From assembly GCA_941918925.1 (NCBI GenBank), contig OW799233.1, forward strand, positions 123,158,333-123,222,332: a stretch of DNA of 64,000 bases, read 5' to 3'. Within the stretch, counting starts at the first letter, position 1, and the number at the start of each line of letters is the position of its first letter. A program made the translations under genes and the position numbers. This DNA is from Phyto melanocephala. Taxonomy: Eukaryota; Arthropoda; Insecta; Diptera; Rhinophoridae. The notes below the pieces were generated by a model, which saw nothing but the letters and a program-made list of their open reading frames with translations, was not told where the DNA came from and ran no database searches. Below are positions 42,010-54,300 of the stretch, piece by piece.

Positions 42010-44173
42010 TATAACACAGGCTCTGTTTCGGCATTAATATTTCACGTTTTCTCAATTTTTCAATTGTTTAAAGTTTATTGGCGCTGCAGATCAACTTTAT
42101 ATATTTCCATAGAAAATATTTTTGATGAATTAAAGTCGCACGAAATCGATATTAAATTTTTTTTTTGTTTCAGTTAGTGAAATGTATCTTGCTTTGTGTA
42201 TCATGTGACGTCCTAGTCCTAGTGCAACCACAAGCCTACAATCAAGTATGTGATGTAAAAGATATGAAAAACGAATCGATTTAAAATCGAAAAATAATGA
42301 TGTATTTGCCATTCTCGATTTCTTTTTTTATTACGAATTTTGTAGAAAAACAATTAAATAGAAAATTAAATTCGAAAAAGATCACAGTTTGTCATGACGT
42401 TTCAAAATCATTCATTTTGAAAATGAATGATTTTCATTACATAACTAAATATTTATTATTTTCATTATTGAGACATGAAAATGCTGGTAATCATATCTAG
42501 GTAACGCCCGTTCATTCTGAACGTCATAATTTTTGAAAACATGGATTAATGATATTTTCTTTCATATGTTATGGTGTTTTGACAAAAGTCTTGTAACGTT
42601 AATATGACAATAATGCCTAAAGTTATAGCCAAATAACTAACAGTGTGCTTGATCACTTGCCCATATTACGCCGGTAAAAACTGATCTTACAAATGCCGAT
42701 AACTGTCAAAGCAGCTGCCACAATATTAAAATATAAACAATTGTCCCTGTTATGTATGCCGAGTGGAATAAAATTATTTGGAACTCTCAAAAACACTATA
42801 ATGACAATTCCGCACAATTTTATTTTACTCGAAATACCGATCAGGGAAAATTATGATTTGTGATTTTCTTTTTGGATAACTAACAATATTTAGGAGATTT
42901 TTTTTTTGGAGAACATACGCTTGTTACATTATAATGCAGCGACAAAAATAGTTTTGGAAACACTGACCCCGAACTGGATGTGATTTTACCTTTATATTCT
43001 TACTTTATGCATGCAATTTGTTATTCTACTCTCAACCGGTATGTATGTGTTTTGCATTTAATTTTATATTTATTTTGTTTACATAAATTTTTAATATTTA
43101 TATAATTTTTAATAATAATATGCATGTTTTCTTTATATAATTAAAATTTAAACTAAAAATAAAAACAATATTAAAAAAACAAAGTTTTTAAAACTATACA
43201 CCTTGATAAATCTTGGTTGTGAATAAGAGAAAAAGAAAAATACATTTTTCGAAGACTATACTGAATAAAAATACTTTTAAATTTAAAGTATTCTTTATAT
43301 TTTAATTACTAAATAAACAATTTTTATTAAAATAAAAAAAAATAAAAAAAAACACAATAAAAAACTGATATATTTACAAAATATTAATAAAAAAATGACT
43401 ACATATTTGTATTTATAAAATTCTCTAATACGATTACGTAACGTAAATAAAAACAAACTCTGCTACACTGAGAGGCAAAAATATAAAAATCACTTGATTG
43501 TAGCTAAAATCAGAGCGAATTCCTTGAATTATCAAACGTGAGTAGAATTCTCAACTACAATTTGCTTTGAATGTATCAAACTTTAGATATCGCCTGTAAA
43601 ATTTACTACTCTTTGCATAGTTGTAATTAAAAAAAAGAATATATATTAAGCCTAGGTATTAAGTAAATTTAAGCAAAAAAATTAAATATATATACGAAAA
43701 ATATACTATTTGATGTAATAAGAAATAATTGTTCAATTTCCAATCTATCGTAAGCGTTGTTTGAACCTTGTAAGAAAATTAATTGAAAAAGTCTGCGATA
43801 ATATAAACTTGTCCATCTCTGATGTATTTATTACTACATTTATGCGTCGGCTAATTGCAATAAAGTGATATTGCAATTATATAAGTCATCGTTTACATGT
43901 GGCAGATTGCTTAAAAAAAAACTTTTTACTTTTTAGTGGATGAGAAAAATGCAACTACAGCGACTACTTTCTGGTTTAATTTTTTTTATTTTTGTTTCAT
44001 AAAATTTTCCAATTTTATGTGCAATAATAATAATATTTTCATATTTTAAAGAAACAAAAAAGTGGCAACGTTATGCGATTAGTTTACAAAACTCTTTGTT
44101 TTTAGTAAGACTTCTTTTCGTGAGCACGCATGTTCTGAAATAGAAACTAACTCACCGTTTATCTATCTATCTA
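42010..44173. other. Intergenic AT-rich DNA with a MITE relic
   Basis: No gene. 42744..42847 is a worn member of the TGTTCTGCATTCCGAG family (TATGCCGAGTGGAATAAAAT to its complement). The rest shows no signal. Confidence 0.5.
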
Positions 44174-45050
44174 TCTATATATATAAAAGTGAAACTCTGT
44201 GTGTGTGTGTGTGTGTGTGTTAGCTATAGACTCTGAAACTGTAAAACCGATCGGGCTCAAACTTTGGTAAGTTGTTGTACACATACCGGGGAGTGTTTAT
44301 GGATGAAAAAAAGTGGGCGGGGCCACGCCCATAAAAAATTAGTTATCAGTTTTAGCTACTTGCACTTGACCGATTTTTCTGAAACTTTGCACACATATCG
44401 AGCTGTCATGACTAAATAATTGCGTGATAAGAAAAGTGGGCGGGGCCACGCCCCTAAAAAAGTTTTAACTTTGAGGTACTTGCACTGGACCGATTTTTCT
44501 GAAACTTTGCGTACATATTAAGCTGTCGTGACTTTATAACTTGGTGATTAAAAAAGTGGGCGGGGCCACGCCCATAAAAAAAGGCTATAATTTTGAGGTA
44601 CTTGCATCAGACCGATTTTTCTGAAACTTTGCACACATATTGAGCTGTCATGACTAAATAATTTCAAGATTAGAAAAGTGGGCAGTGACACGCCCATAAA
44701 AAAAAGGTATCATTTTGAGGTACTTGCACTGGACCGATTATTCTGAAACTTTGCACACATATTGAGCTATTATGACTTTACAATTTCGTGATTAGAAAAG
44801 TGGGCAAGGCCACGCCCACGCCCATAAAAACAATTTTAATTTTGGGATACTTGCACTGGTCCGATTCTTCTGAAACTTTGCACACATATTGAGCTGTTAT
44901 GACTTTACAATTTCGTGACTAGAAAAGTGAGAAATGCCACGCCCATAAAAAAATTATAATTTTTAGGTTTTTGCACTTGATATTCGATTAAAATTCAGAA
45001 TGCATTTCGATTCATTAAGGGGCGTAGCAACGCGCGCCGGGTTTGGCTAG
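44174..45050 (+). mobile_element. Non-autonomous Helitron-like element, copy 5
   Basis: Starts TCTATATATATAAAAGTG after A44173 (itself within a short ATCT run) and ends GCGCGCCGGGTTTGGCTAG before T45051. At 877 bp it is almost the twin of copy 1 (880 bp), with the same order of minisatellite units, so the two share a recent source. Confidence 0.88.
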
Positions 45051-45239
45051 TACGCAATAAAATGCATATTACAATAACTTTAATTGCAATTAAGAATTAC
45101 GTCTAATCGAGGTATAGTCGAAAGGTAGTGTCGAAATAACCATGGGAGGTATGAATTTAATAACTTTTTTCGTTCCTCTATTTTTTTTAATTTTTTTTCA
45201 GATTATAAGACAAAAAATGGAATTTTTGTTACATTAAGT

Positions 45240-45630
45240 ATGAAAAATAATGTCGTCACCTTAATGACCTCCTTTTTTAGCTTCTTAATGATAGACTAGT
45301 TTTAGGGCATTTTCTATAACATCTTTTCAAATTTGAGGGCTAAGCGCTCGAAACAATGCTGGCCTCGAATTCAAGAATTATCTCGGGCTTCTTCAAATAA
45401 CTCTTACAGAAAATAGTCGGTGGCTGGCAAATTTGGCGAACGCCAATCTAATTTCGAATCTAGAAATTATTCGATTTCCAAAAATTTTACTTAAATGTGC
45501 CATTGCGCCTCGGGCAGTGACTTCATTCTGATAAACCTACTTGTCAGGTCTGTTTTTAAGAGCAGTACGAACAACAGTTGAAATTTTACTGCAAAATTTA
45601 AACGTTGCATATGATTTGCGGGTTTTAAAT
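45240..45630 (-). pseudogene. mariner-type transposase relic (weak)
   Basis: Minus strand, broken frames read AMAHLSKIFGNRIISRF, then after a frameshift RSPNLPATDYFL. These fit the segment between the last two catalytic residues of DD41D or DD37D-type mariners (a phrase such as RSCDLTPLDYFLWG). Many stops. It could be another IS630-type family. Confidence 0.45.
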
Positions 45631-46160
45631 TTTGCACCAATTGTAATTTGTATGGAAATAAAAGTAAATCTTTTTTTAATCCGCCTTCGTAACCTCTGAG
45701 CCATTCCTTACTAAGCAGAATGCCTTCTGGTAGATTTTTTTGCTGTTGCGTTAGCCCTTTACTCTACACTTTTAATATTTTCCGCAGTGGGAAATAAATT
45801 TCAAATGGCGCTAAGATAGTGGTGACGATGGAATAAAAAACGAATTATTGCTTTAAAGGGGAGAAATTCTGACCTTTAAATTTCAAATGATATGGTCTCT
45901 GCATTAAAATAATCGGTGATTTAAATAATAAAGTTCTATTATTCGGGTTCTTTGTTCAGTTGTGAATCTCTCTATTATTTATTCTAAAAGGTGTTGTTAT
46001 AAAATATGAAAAAAACAAATAAAAAATTTATAAAAGAAAAAGTTATTAAATTTTAAGACCATTTTACCCCACTGTATACATATAATGCAAACAGTAACAT
46101 GAATGGTCGGAACACAGATTCAACGTGGGTTGACCTGGCAGTACCGCCAAGCAATCATTA

Positions 46161-46674
46161 ACGGCCTTATTCATAACAAAAAATTGACATAAAGTTAGCA
46201 TAAAGTTTATTCATAACACACATGCCAAACTCTGGCTAAAGGTTTGCTAAACTCTTGTTAACGAGCTGCTTAACGTTTGCCAACTTGTGAAAAACAGCTG
46301 TTCTGTGTTGTTGTTTTACATTACTAATATTTTTTTACCTACCTTTTCATCCTGTTTCCAATTTACAGACCTTGCCTTGCTTTTCCATTTTTATAAAAAA
46401 TATTGTTTGTTTATTTTTTAATTTATTTTTCAATTTTAAAAATTGTTAGTATAGATGGAAGAACAAAAAATGTCAAAATCAGGGATGATATACAAAAAAT
46501 GGTTGCATTTTTGTAATTTCATAGTTGATTTATGAAAAGTTGGCAGACGGATAAAAGTTTCTTATGACTAAACTCTGTGCTAAAGAACTGACAAGCTTAA
46601 TCGGCATTGTAGTTAGCAGCTCGTTGTACGTAGTGTATAAACTGTGGCTAACTTTTTGTTATGAATAAGGCCGT
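46161..46674. mobile_element. Larger member of the ACGGCCTTAT MITE family
   Basis: ACGGCCTTATTCATAACAAA at the left and TTTGTTATGAATAAGGCCGT at the right, 514 bp. The flanks are TTA and AAA, so the target duplication is at best imperfect. Subterminal parts are also inverted (GTTAGCA.. and ..AGCTCGTT). It may be closer to the autonomous source than the 121 bp copies. Confidence 0.8.
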
Positions 46675-46886
46675 AAATTTATATATTTCATAGCAGAAGT
46701 AAAGGAAAATATGCTATATGTTTAAATCACGCATACAACACACAAAATTATAAAATCATACGACTTACGATAGGTTGTGAATTAAACAAATAAAATAAAA
46801 AAGAATCAATTAGATAACATACACGAATTAATTTAAATTTATACACAGTATTTGTATACGATTTTATCCCCATAATAAAAGTTACC

Positions 46887-46979
46887 CCCATGTTTGGCAT
46901 TTTATATTGCTTATAACAACAGTGACAACTTTTATAATTCCGAATTATTTAATTTCACTCAGAATGCAGAACATGGGCG
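46887..46979. mobile_element. MITE relic, TGTTCTGCATTCCGAG family
   Basis: The right arm CACTCAGAATGCAGAACATG is well kept, while the left arm (CCCCATGTTTGGCATTTTAT) is eroded. Confidence 0.55.
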
Positions 46980-47712
46980 AATTATAAAATTTTAAATTTA
47001 TCAAAGGTTTATTAAACAAAATTTCCATGGAAACTTTGTTCTGTAAACTTTAAAAAAATATCAAAAAATTTAATACGAATATGGTTGTTAGTTTATAAGA
47101 AACAAATTTACTATTTCCAAACACTGTATCGGTTGTATAAAATTGTACAACTTTATATTAGTGTATACTCGCGTTAGTGTTATTTTTTTTTTTTAATTCA
47201 GTTAAACTGAAAAATTTATGTTCATATGTGTTTTAAAAGTTTGTTTGAATTTAATGCTATTGATCCTTGAACTGTGAATGTCTGTTTTTGCTAGAAAAGG
47301 AAAACTGCAAATGCAATACAAATTGAAGTAAATTGATTTAAAGGCCAATATTTAAACTTGCCTATAAAGTTAATGTTAGAAAAAGTTGACTTTCGCTAAC
47401 GTGAGTAATAAAGTGACCTTTAAAAGTTTCTTGGTATTACAACCTCCTTGTAAAGTAAACTTTTTTTTCTTTCAAAATATGGCAGCACATGAACAAATAC
47501 CAACAATATTTGGTTGCCATATTTTGTTTCATATAACAGACTTTATTTCATAAATTTTACTAAAGCTAAAAGTCCACACCACGTTTTCTACGCTTTTTCG
47601 CGTCGTACGCCTCTCTCAAAAAAATTAAATCAGTGTAGTTATACAACGCAAAAAGTAGGTTTACTTTCTACTTTTTTAAGCGTCATGAGCGGCGAGAGAA
47701 CAACAGACCTAA

Positions 47713-47843
47713 CCCTCATACCTAAAAAAGAGCGTTGAGCGTCAAGCGTTGGAGTTTTACATGTGTATTGTTTTTGTTACAATAACAAAATACATTCATA
47801 ATTGCATCGCTTGACGCTCAACGCTCTTGCTTAGGTATGAGGG
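47713..47843. mobile_element. 131 bp MITE with TAA target duplication
   Basis: CCCTCATACCTAAAAAAGAG through AGCGTTGAGCGTCAAGCG at the left and its near-perfect complement at the right, with TAA on both sides (47710..47712 and 47844..47846). The centre has a second palindrome TTTTGTTACAATAACAAAA. A 3 bp TAA duplication indicates the PIF/Harbinger type. Confidence 0.88.
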
Positions 47844-48190
47844 TAAGTTTAAATGCCAGAGATAACTAATTATATTTAATTTTTATATTTATTGATAGTT
47901 ATGTTTGTATTGAGTATTTATTTTCTTATATTTTCATTAAAAAAACTTTAAAACAGGAAAATTGTTGGCAAAAATAAAATATAATTATTTAAAGAATTTG
48001 TTTACGAACAAAATTTGCATTTTGGTTATCGATGCCATTTGCATAATGAGTGCCATCTCTCATGTATGTAACTTGAAATGCAGAGAGTGTATGAGGTATA
48101 AAATGCGTAAAATGCGCTGAAGCAAGAAAGCGTAGCATGAACTTTCAGCTTAAAAGTTAAAGGCAAGATGAGCTTTTCTTCAATGATTCA

Positions 48191-48354
48191 ATTAGACGTG
48201 CCATAACCATAATGTCATAGCCATAATAAATAAAAATTCAATTGTTTTTTATAGTTATAGCTATGGCGTTATGGCGAATCACCTGTAATCAAATACATTG
48301 TTGTCAATTAGTATGGTGCAAACAGTTGTTTTGTATGGTTATGGCACGTCTAAT
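48191..48354. mobile_element. 164 bp MITE, ATTAGACGTGCCATAACCAT ends
   Basis: ATTAGACGTGCCATAACCAT at the left and ATGGTTATGGCACGTCTAAT at the right are perfect 20 bp inverted repeats. Flanks TCA and GCA are not an exact duplication. It lies 11 bp from the next element. Confidence 0.8.
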
Positions 48355-48364
48355 GCAACCATAA

Positions 48365-49126
48365 AGCTGGAGTTACATACCATCCGTTCATGCGTTGTTG
48401 CGTTTGATACTTTTTCACCTTTTTATACGTTTCTAAATTCAATTTACACACAATGCGTTTTATGCATCAACATTTTTGTTTTGATCAGCTGTTGTGTTTA
48501 TTTTTTTATTAACTAAAAACTAAAATGGAAAGTGAAGATGACATTTTAAAAGAATTTATGGAATTTATTGAGTTTTTGTACATGATATTATTATTTTATT
48601 ATATAAATATTCATGATTTTTTGCAGCATCAACAAGCTTCTCCTCCATTGCACTTGTTTTCTTTTTATAATAAACAAACAGAGATGACACTCAGCACATA
48701 ATAGTTATCGATAAATAGAATAAAAATTTTGGTAATGAAAAAATTGTGTTTAAACTTAGTTTTTATGTATATTTTTTTTCTTGAAAGTAATTGTAAACTT
48801 TATTTCGAATGCCTTTTCTTTTGTCAAAAACATTTTTATATACAAAAATATACAAAAAATAAATCCACCACACAATAAGATTTATCGATAACATTAACAA
48901 ACAATTATTATTTATCATCCATGGTTATCAACAACAGCTGACATTTATTCACCTTTTATGCAACGGATACAAAAGTAGAAAGTAAACCTACTTTGCTGCG
49001 TTGATATGTTTATGCATTCTTTGCGTTTTGCTGTGTAACTTGTCACATACAATTACACTGATTCTTCTTTTTGACAGACGCATAAAAAGGAATAACGGAT
49101 AGAACGCATGGTATGTAACTCTAACT
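48365..49126. mobile_element. 762 bp Harbinger-type element with TAA duplication
   Basis: Ends AGCTGGAGTTACATACCATC and AGTTAGAGTTACATACCATG (right end, complement), flanked by TAA at 48362..48364 and 49127..49129. Long imperfect inverted subterminal regions share GTGAAAAAG/CAACGC words. A short open frame from an ATG at 48525 begins MESEDDILKEFMEFIEF and runs about 55 codons. It could be a remnant of a second Harbinger protein, but I cannot name it. Confidence 0.8.
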
Positions 49127-49133
49127 TAACTTA

Positions 49134-49662
49134 CCCTACGTTGCCACATGCAAGTGCAAGTGAAAAATAAAACAATACAATAACACTTTTTTACAAACAC
49201 AACCACACTTTTGCTACCTGCGACTCAGCTTGCAAAGAAATTCTTAAGCAAGTAAAATTTTCACACTTACGGCAAGTTAAATAACAAGACGAAAAACAGT
49301 GTTGTCGAATACTGAGCTTCTAATTCAACTAATTTTTTCCATAAATAAGTATATATGTATATGAAGAATATTGAGAAAAAGCAAAGATATTCGTTTAGAA
49401 TGTAAGTTTAAACATAAATATCAAGTTTTGATAAAAAATTATATTAAAAGTTATATGTCTAAAGGTAACGTTCAATAGTGCCTATTGGCAACACTTAGTT
49501 AACAATTGAATTTATTTGAAGTTTATTTGTTGACGACATTTTAAAAATGAACTTGCACTGTGCGCTGTGTAGCCACTCACAAAATTGTTGTTTTTTTTTG
49601 GCATTTCTCCTGATTTTCGTTAATAATACTTGCAAGTAAGTACTTGTTCTGGCAACGTAGGA
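49134..49662. mobile_element. 529 bp MITE with TTA target duplication
   Basis: CCCTACGTTGCCACATGCAA at the left and CTGGCAACGTAGGA at the right, flanked by TTA at 49131..49133 and 49663..49665. The subterminal CAAGTGCAAG/CTTGCAAG words are also inverted. It begins only 7 bp after the previous element ends. Confidence 0.78.
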
Positions 49663-49894
49663 TTATCGGTCACTTTGAGGTTAAATTGTAGTTACAATAA
49701 CGAAAAACTAAATATCTGTCCCGTTAAATCCTAACTTAAGCTTTTGGCAAGTTATAATAATGAGCCTTAAAGTAATAACAATCAGTTATTCCAATTTCTA
49801 TGTTATTCATTTCGCATTATTAAATTTAATTGGAAAAAAGTATGTACAAATACAAATATCCTAGTTCTTTATTTACTAGAAGTTAACTAACTAA

Positions 49895-50213
49895 AGGCTA
49901 TAATACACGGCATATTTTTTACATCTGACTTGACAAATTCCACACTGATAAATACGAACATGTCGTGTGTTACCTTTAAAACATTACTTTTGTAAAAAAC
50001 ATGTGTTGAGACATCTGATAAAATTTCAATTAGAGTGCGCTCTATTTTCTGCTGTCAAAACATGTGACATCAGCCGTTGACAAAAATCTCTGCCGCTGCA
50101 AAGCAGTCAGCGACGGTTGCCTGTAAAAGTACAATTTTGACAGACATGTAGATTTACACATGTCTCACAAATTTTAAAGTCCGATGTAAAAAACATGCCG
50201 TGTATTAAAGCCT
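49895..50213. mobile_element. 319 bp MITE with TAA target duplication
   Basis: AGGCTATAATACACGGCATA at the left and, on the complement of the right end, AGGCTTTAATACACGGCATG followed by TTTTTTACATC. TAA flanks both sides (49892..49894 and 50214..50216). The interior has further inverted CATGTGT/ACACATG words. Confidence 0.86.
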
Positions 50214-50216
50214 TAA

Positions 50217-51836
50217 TAATTCCTTTTATAGGCCAATATCAGAGTCGTACATTGTTTAAGTGGGAGTGGGTAAAAATTCATGTGATCTAATACACTCATA
50301 CTTTATGTGGTTCGTAAAATTTCATTCGTTTAATAATTTAGAATAATAAAGTGTGCCCAACCTAAAAGTAGCTGTTTAATTTTTTTAACAGTTTTCATTA
50401 GAATATTTTACAACGATTTAGTAACTAAAAAAATGTTCAAACATTTCATAAAGTTTTATATTGAAAATTTTAATATTTATTAAAACATTTCAAGAAAAAT
50501 ATTTGCACATGCTGAGGCTTTAATTTCGTTCTGTTAAACTGTGAGATGAAAAGTTTTTATTACTCTAAACGGTATAGTGAGTGGCACCATAAGATTTTAC
50601 ATACAAAAACTTTTCATTTCACAGTTTCATATAACGAGAATTGATTTCCTGATCATACCAAAATTTAGTTAAATTTTATGAAAAATATATTAAAATTAAA
50701 CAAAAAAAAAAATAAATAAATAAATAAAAAATTTAATGAATGTAGTTAGAAAATTATATAAAAAAAAAATATTTTTCAACCCATACACAAAAATAAAATA
50801 TTTTATTGTACTTTTTCTCAAAGTGCTGTTTTACACTTACAAAAAAAAAAAATAATAATAAATAAAATCTTAAAAGGAAAAATTAAATAAATGTAATTGA
50901 AAGTGATGTTAAAAAAAATAGGAAATAAACACTTGAATATCGCAAAAATTTTAAATGTCTTATTAAACTTAAATATTATATGAAATATAATGTTTAAATC
51001 AATTAAAAACGAATTTATGTGGTTCATTTTTTAACTATACCTGGTAAGAAATACATACAATAAAAACATATTTATTATGATTGTAAAACAAATCTACATA
51101 TATATTTCTGATATTAAAAAAATATACACTGAGAAACAAATAAATGTGAAGAATGAAATGTATACGTATACGTACTATTAAAGAGAGCTTTTAAGAATTA
51201 CACTTAATAACTATTTAAAACACACACACAAACAAAAAAAGAAGAAAAAAAAACAAATTAAGCTTTAGCTTAAAATAAATATTTTTTAAAACAATTTTAC
51301 TAAGTAATACACGCTGATTATATAATATTTTTTTTTTGATTTGTATGAAAATTCTGATAAATTTCAATACATTTTATTTAAATGGTTTCAAATCGGTAGG
51401 CACGTATGTACATACATAGTATGTTTATATTGCGTGTAATTTTATTAAATTATACAAAAATGGTTTTAAAATTTTTTGTATTATTTTAATAACCTTTTAC
51501 AAAAGCTTTATTGAAAATATAAATTTTTAAAAATATTTTTATCTTAAAATTTTTGTAATATTGATATTTTCATTTTTATACACTCATATACATACGTACA
51601 GACCTTAAAAAAATAAATATTTTACACATACAAAATCTGTTTATGTATACACTGCGAAAAAAATTAAAAAAAAAAATATAATGAAATGAAATTAAATAAA
51701 ATTATTTCATATTAATGTATGAGTGTTCAAAGACAACTAATTGTTATGATAAATGTTTAAATAAAATCAATGTTTATTTGAAAAAAATGTTTGTTTGATT
51801 TGAAGAAAAAAATTATGTAATCTTTGACAATTGTAA
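50217..51836. other. Intergenic, extremely AT-rich DNA
   Basis: No gene. An inverted pair near 50540 and 50625 (GTGAGATGAAAAGTTTTTAT and its rough complement) marks a small degraded MITE of about 110 bp. The frame 50818..51027 is low-complexity. Confidence 0.5.
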
Positions 51837-52984
51837 ATTCTGTGGTTTTCATGGGCAACCGCGTATGTCCGTTTTTTATGATTTTGAGTTAATAATGCCA
51901 TATTGCTTGATTTTAAACGACCTTTACTTTGTTGTAAAAATTTCTATAATAAGAAGGACCCATTCCGATCTTTTTAATGGAATAACAACGTAACTTCTAT
52001 ATATATATTCAAAAAGCGTTCAGCACTAACGCAGTATGTTGACTTACGTTTACTTAATGGCAAATTATTTAATTTTTTTAAAAAACACACAACCACATAC
52101 GTTTTTATTTCTGAGCACATTTGAAAATTATATTGATTACTTTTCAGTTTACTAGAACCTATAATTACTTGTGTACAACCTAAGTCGACATATGCTGCTT
52201 TATCTGCACACAATTTTATAGCCTTTTTACACTTGCTCACATCTTTCATTAAATCAATAAGATGGTAACATCTTCCCATATGAATTGTACGTGTTTGTGT
52301 GTCAACATATCTCAACATCTTTTTAAGATGTTCCTAAATCATTTTGTTCCACTCAACATCTTTCGATTATTTTAGTGTCTTCACTAGAAAAAAGAAATAT
52401 TGTTGCAAAAAAATAAATGGTATAACTAAATAGAAAAAAATTACAAGTGGCAAAAACAAAAAAAGTACATACAACGAGTGGACTTGAAATGTGTCGTATA
52501 AAATAAAATATCTTAATTATCTTCATCCTCTAACCAAATCTGAATATTGTAATAGTAATTGCTCTCCAAGAGCAATAATTAATACAATTAATACAGAATT
52601 TTTAAATCCATTTTTTTTTAAATTCTTATTTGTGCAAACATGTAAAAAAAATACTATGAGTGATGGAAGATGTTGCAAATGTAAACAAGTTTTTTTTTCA
52701 TTTTCAACATCTTCCACGCATTCCGCTAAGATGTGAGCAAGTGTGAAAAGGCTATTAGTCTTCGTACCACTTTGTTTATTTTGGTATTCGCTATGATCTA
52801 ATTTTTAAATGATATTTGTCTGAAATTTGTATATAAAAATTGTAAGATCTTTATTTACATGAATAGTAAAAAAAAGTTTAAAAAGTTCACTACCTAACCC
52901 GTAGTTTTATATAAAACGCTTGTGTGGCTCTCCTGAAAAATTTGATTTTAAGACAAACGTGGTTGCCCATGAAAACCACAGAAT
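51837..52984. mobile_element. 1.15 kb TIR element carrying a nested MITE
   Basis: ATTCTGTGGTTTTCATGGGC then AACC at the left, and the complement (GGTTGCCCATGAAAACCACA then GAAT) at the right. The ends are about 25 bp and nearly perfect. The target duplication is unclear. It is interrupted by the element at 52219..52754. The 114-residue minus frame 51974..52318 spans the outer/nested boundary and is unlikely to be real. Confidence 0.75.
52219..52754. mobile_element. Nested MITE with TTA target duplication
   Basis: TAGCCTTTTTACACTTGCTC then ACATCTT at the left, and its complement with one change at the right, flanked by TTA at 52216..52218 and 52755..52757. It sits inside the 51837..52984 element, so it is younger. 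Confidence 0.85.
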
Positions 52985-54300
52985 TATGAGCGAAAAAAAA
53001 GTATGTAGTTTTGATATATCGATGATCGGCTAATCAACTGAAACTATATAATTAAGTGTACCCTGCAGAGTATATTTTGTTTTTATACCCCATAAAGTAT
53101 ATATTTTCTGAGAGCTTACGCCCAGGGAAATCGATTGAGAAATGCCCGTCCATCCCTGGGCTGGTTGCAATTAACTTTATCACAGCAAGAACACTGCACA
53201 TCATTTGGATTGTTAAAAAAAACCGACAATTTAAATATAACAAAATAATACAAAAACAACAAGCAAAAATAAAGTGCTTGCTTTGATGTGTGAGCACCTA
53301 AGAACGCAGTTTTTTAATTTGCTGCAAAAAATTTAAACATGAAAATAAAAAACACAAAATAACTGTTATTGTTTACCTCTTATTGTGGAAGCCAATCAAA
53401 GCTTAGCCTAAAGGCCATAATCAGTTGCATTTATTTAAAAATAAAATTGTATATTACACACTGTAACATTGTAAATTTTCTGGCGGCCAAAAAATATCTT
53501 TCACTCTCCGACTTAGCAACATTGTTTATTCTTCATGCAAATGAGAGCTGTTAATGTGTTTGTTGTTGAGTCAACTTGCATCATTCTATGAAGATAAGTA
53601 GTTTCTTAAAAATATGAATCAACGTGAGTAGTCTTGCAAATCATATAAATATGGGACGCTATAAATATAAGTACGACGTAGTTTATTGTGTGTTGTACTT
53701 ATAAATCAACGTTGTTGTGGATATGAGTACGTCATCTCAGTTAAATTTTAATGATTTATACGCACTTATACTCAAATTTTATGACTCACTATGAATATTG
53801 AAAAAACGACTCAAAACCGATCACTGATTTGTAAAAATTTTTTTGTTCAAGAACGCGAAAAATAACAATTTCTCAGACACTTTGGGATAAAAATAAGAAA
53901 ACTTAGAATTAAGAAGCCGTTTTTAATATTATAAAAATATATTTTTAATGTAAAAACTTCTATAATACCATTTTTTTTTTCAAGTAGAGGGTACAAATAA
54001 GCGTATGAAAAACATGCACATATGTATCAACATAATTTCAAATTACATAAACAAAATCATTAGAGATAAATAATATTGCGGAGGACGAACTAATTAATAT
54101 TAAATGGCAACTCTGGAATCTATCATTCCCTATAAAATTGTTTTACATGGGTGAGTAAATAAATTGCGCATGCGTTAGTTTACATCAGTCATTTCTTGTA
54201 GAAAAGAAGCAACATGTTGCACAGATCTGTTTGTGGTATAGATCTTTCGGAAGTATTCGTGATTGAATCGTTATTGAAATCTAGCACAATAATCCCACTA
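52985..54300. other. Intergenic DNA with a repeat A scrap
   Basis: 53080..53170 is a short piece of family A (CCATAAAGTATATATTTTCT then GAGAGCTTACG). Nothing else recognised. Confidence 0.5.

Noticed and set aside
51974..52318. 114-codon minus-strand frame as a host gene
   Set aside because: It spans the boundary between an outer and a nested TIR element, with no recognisable domain.
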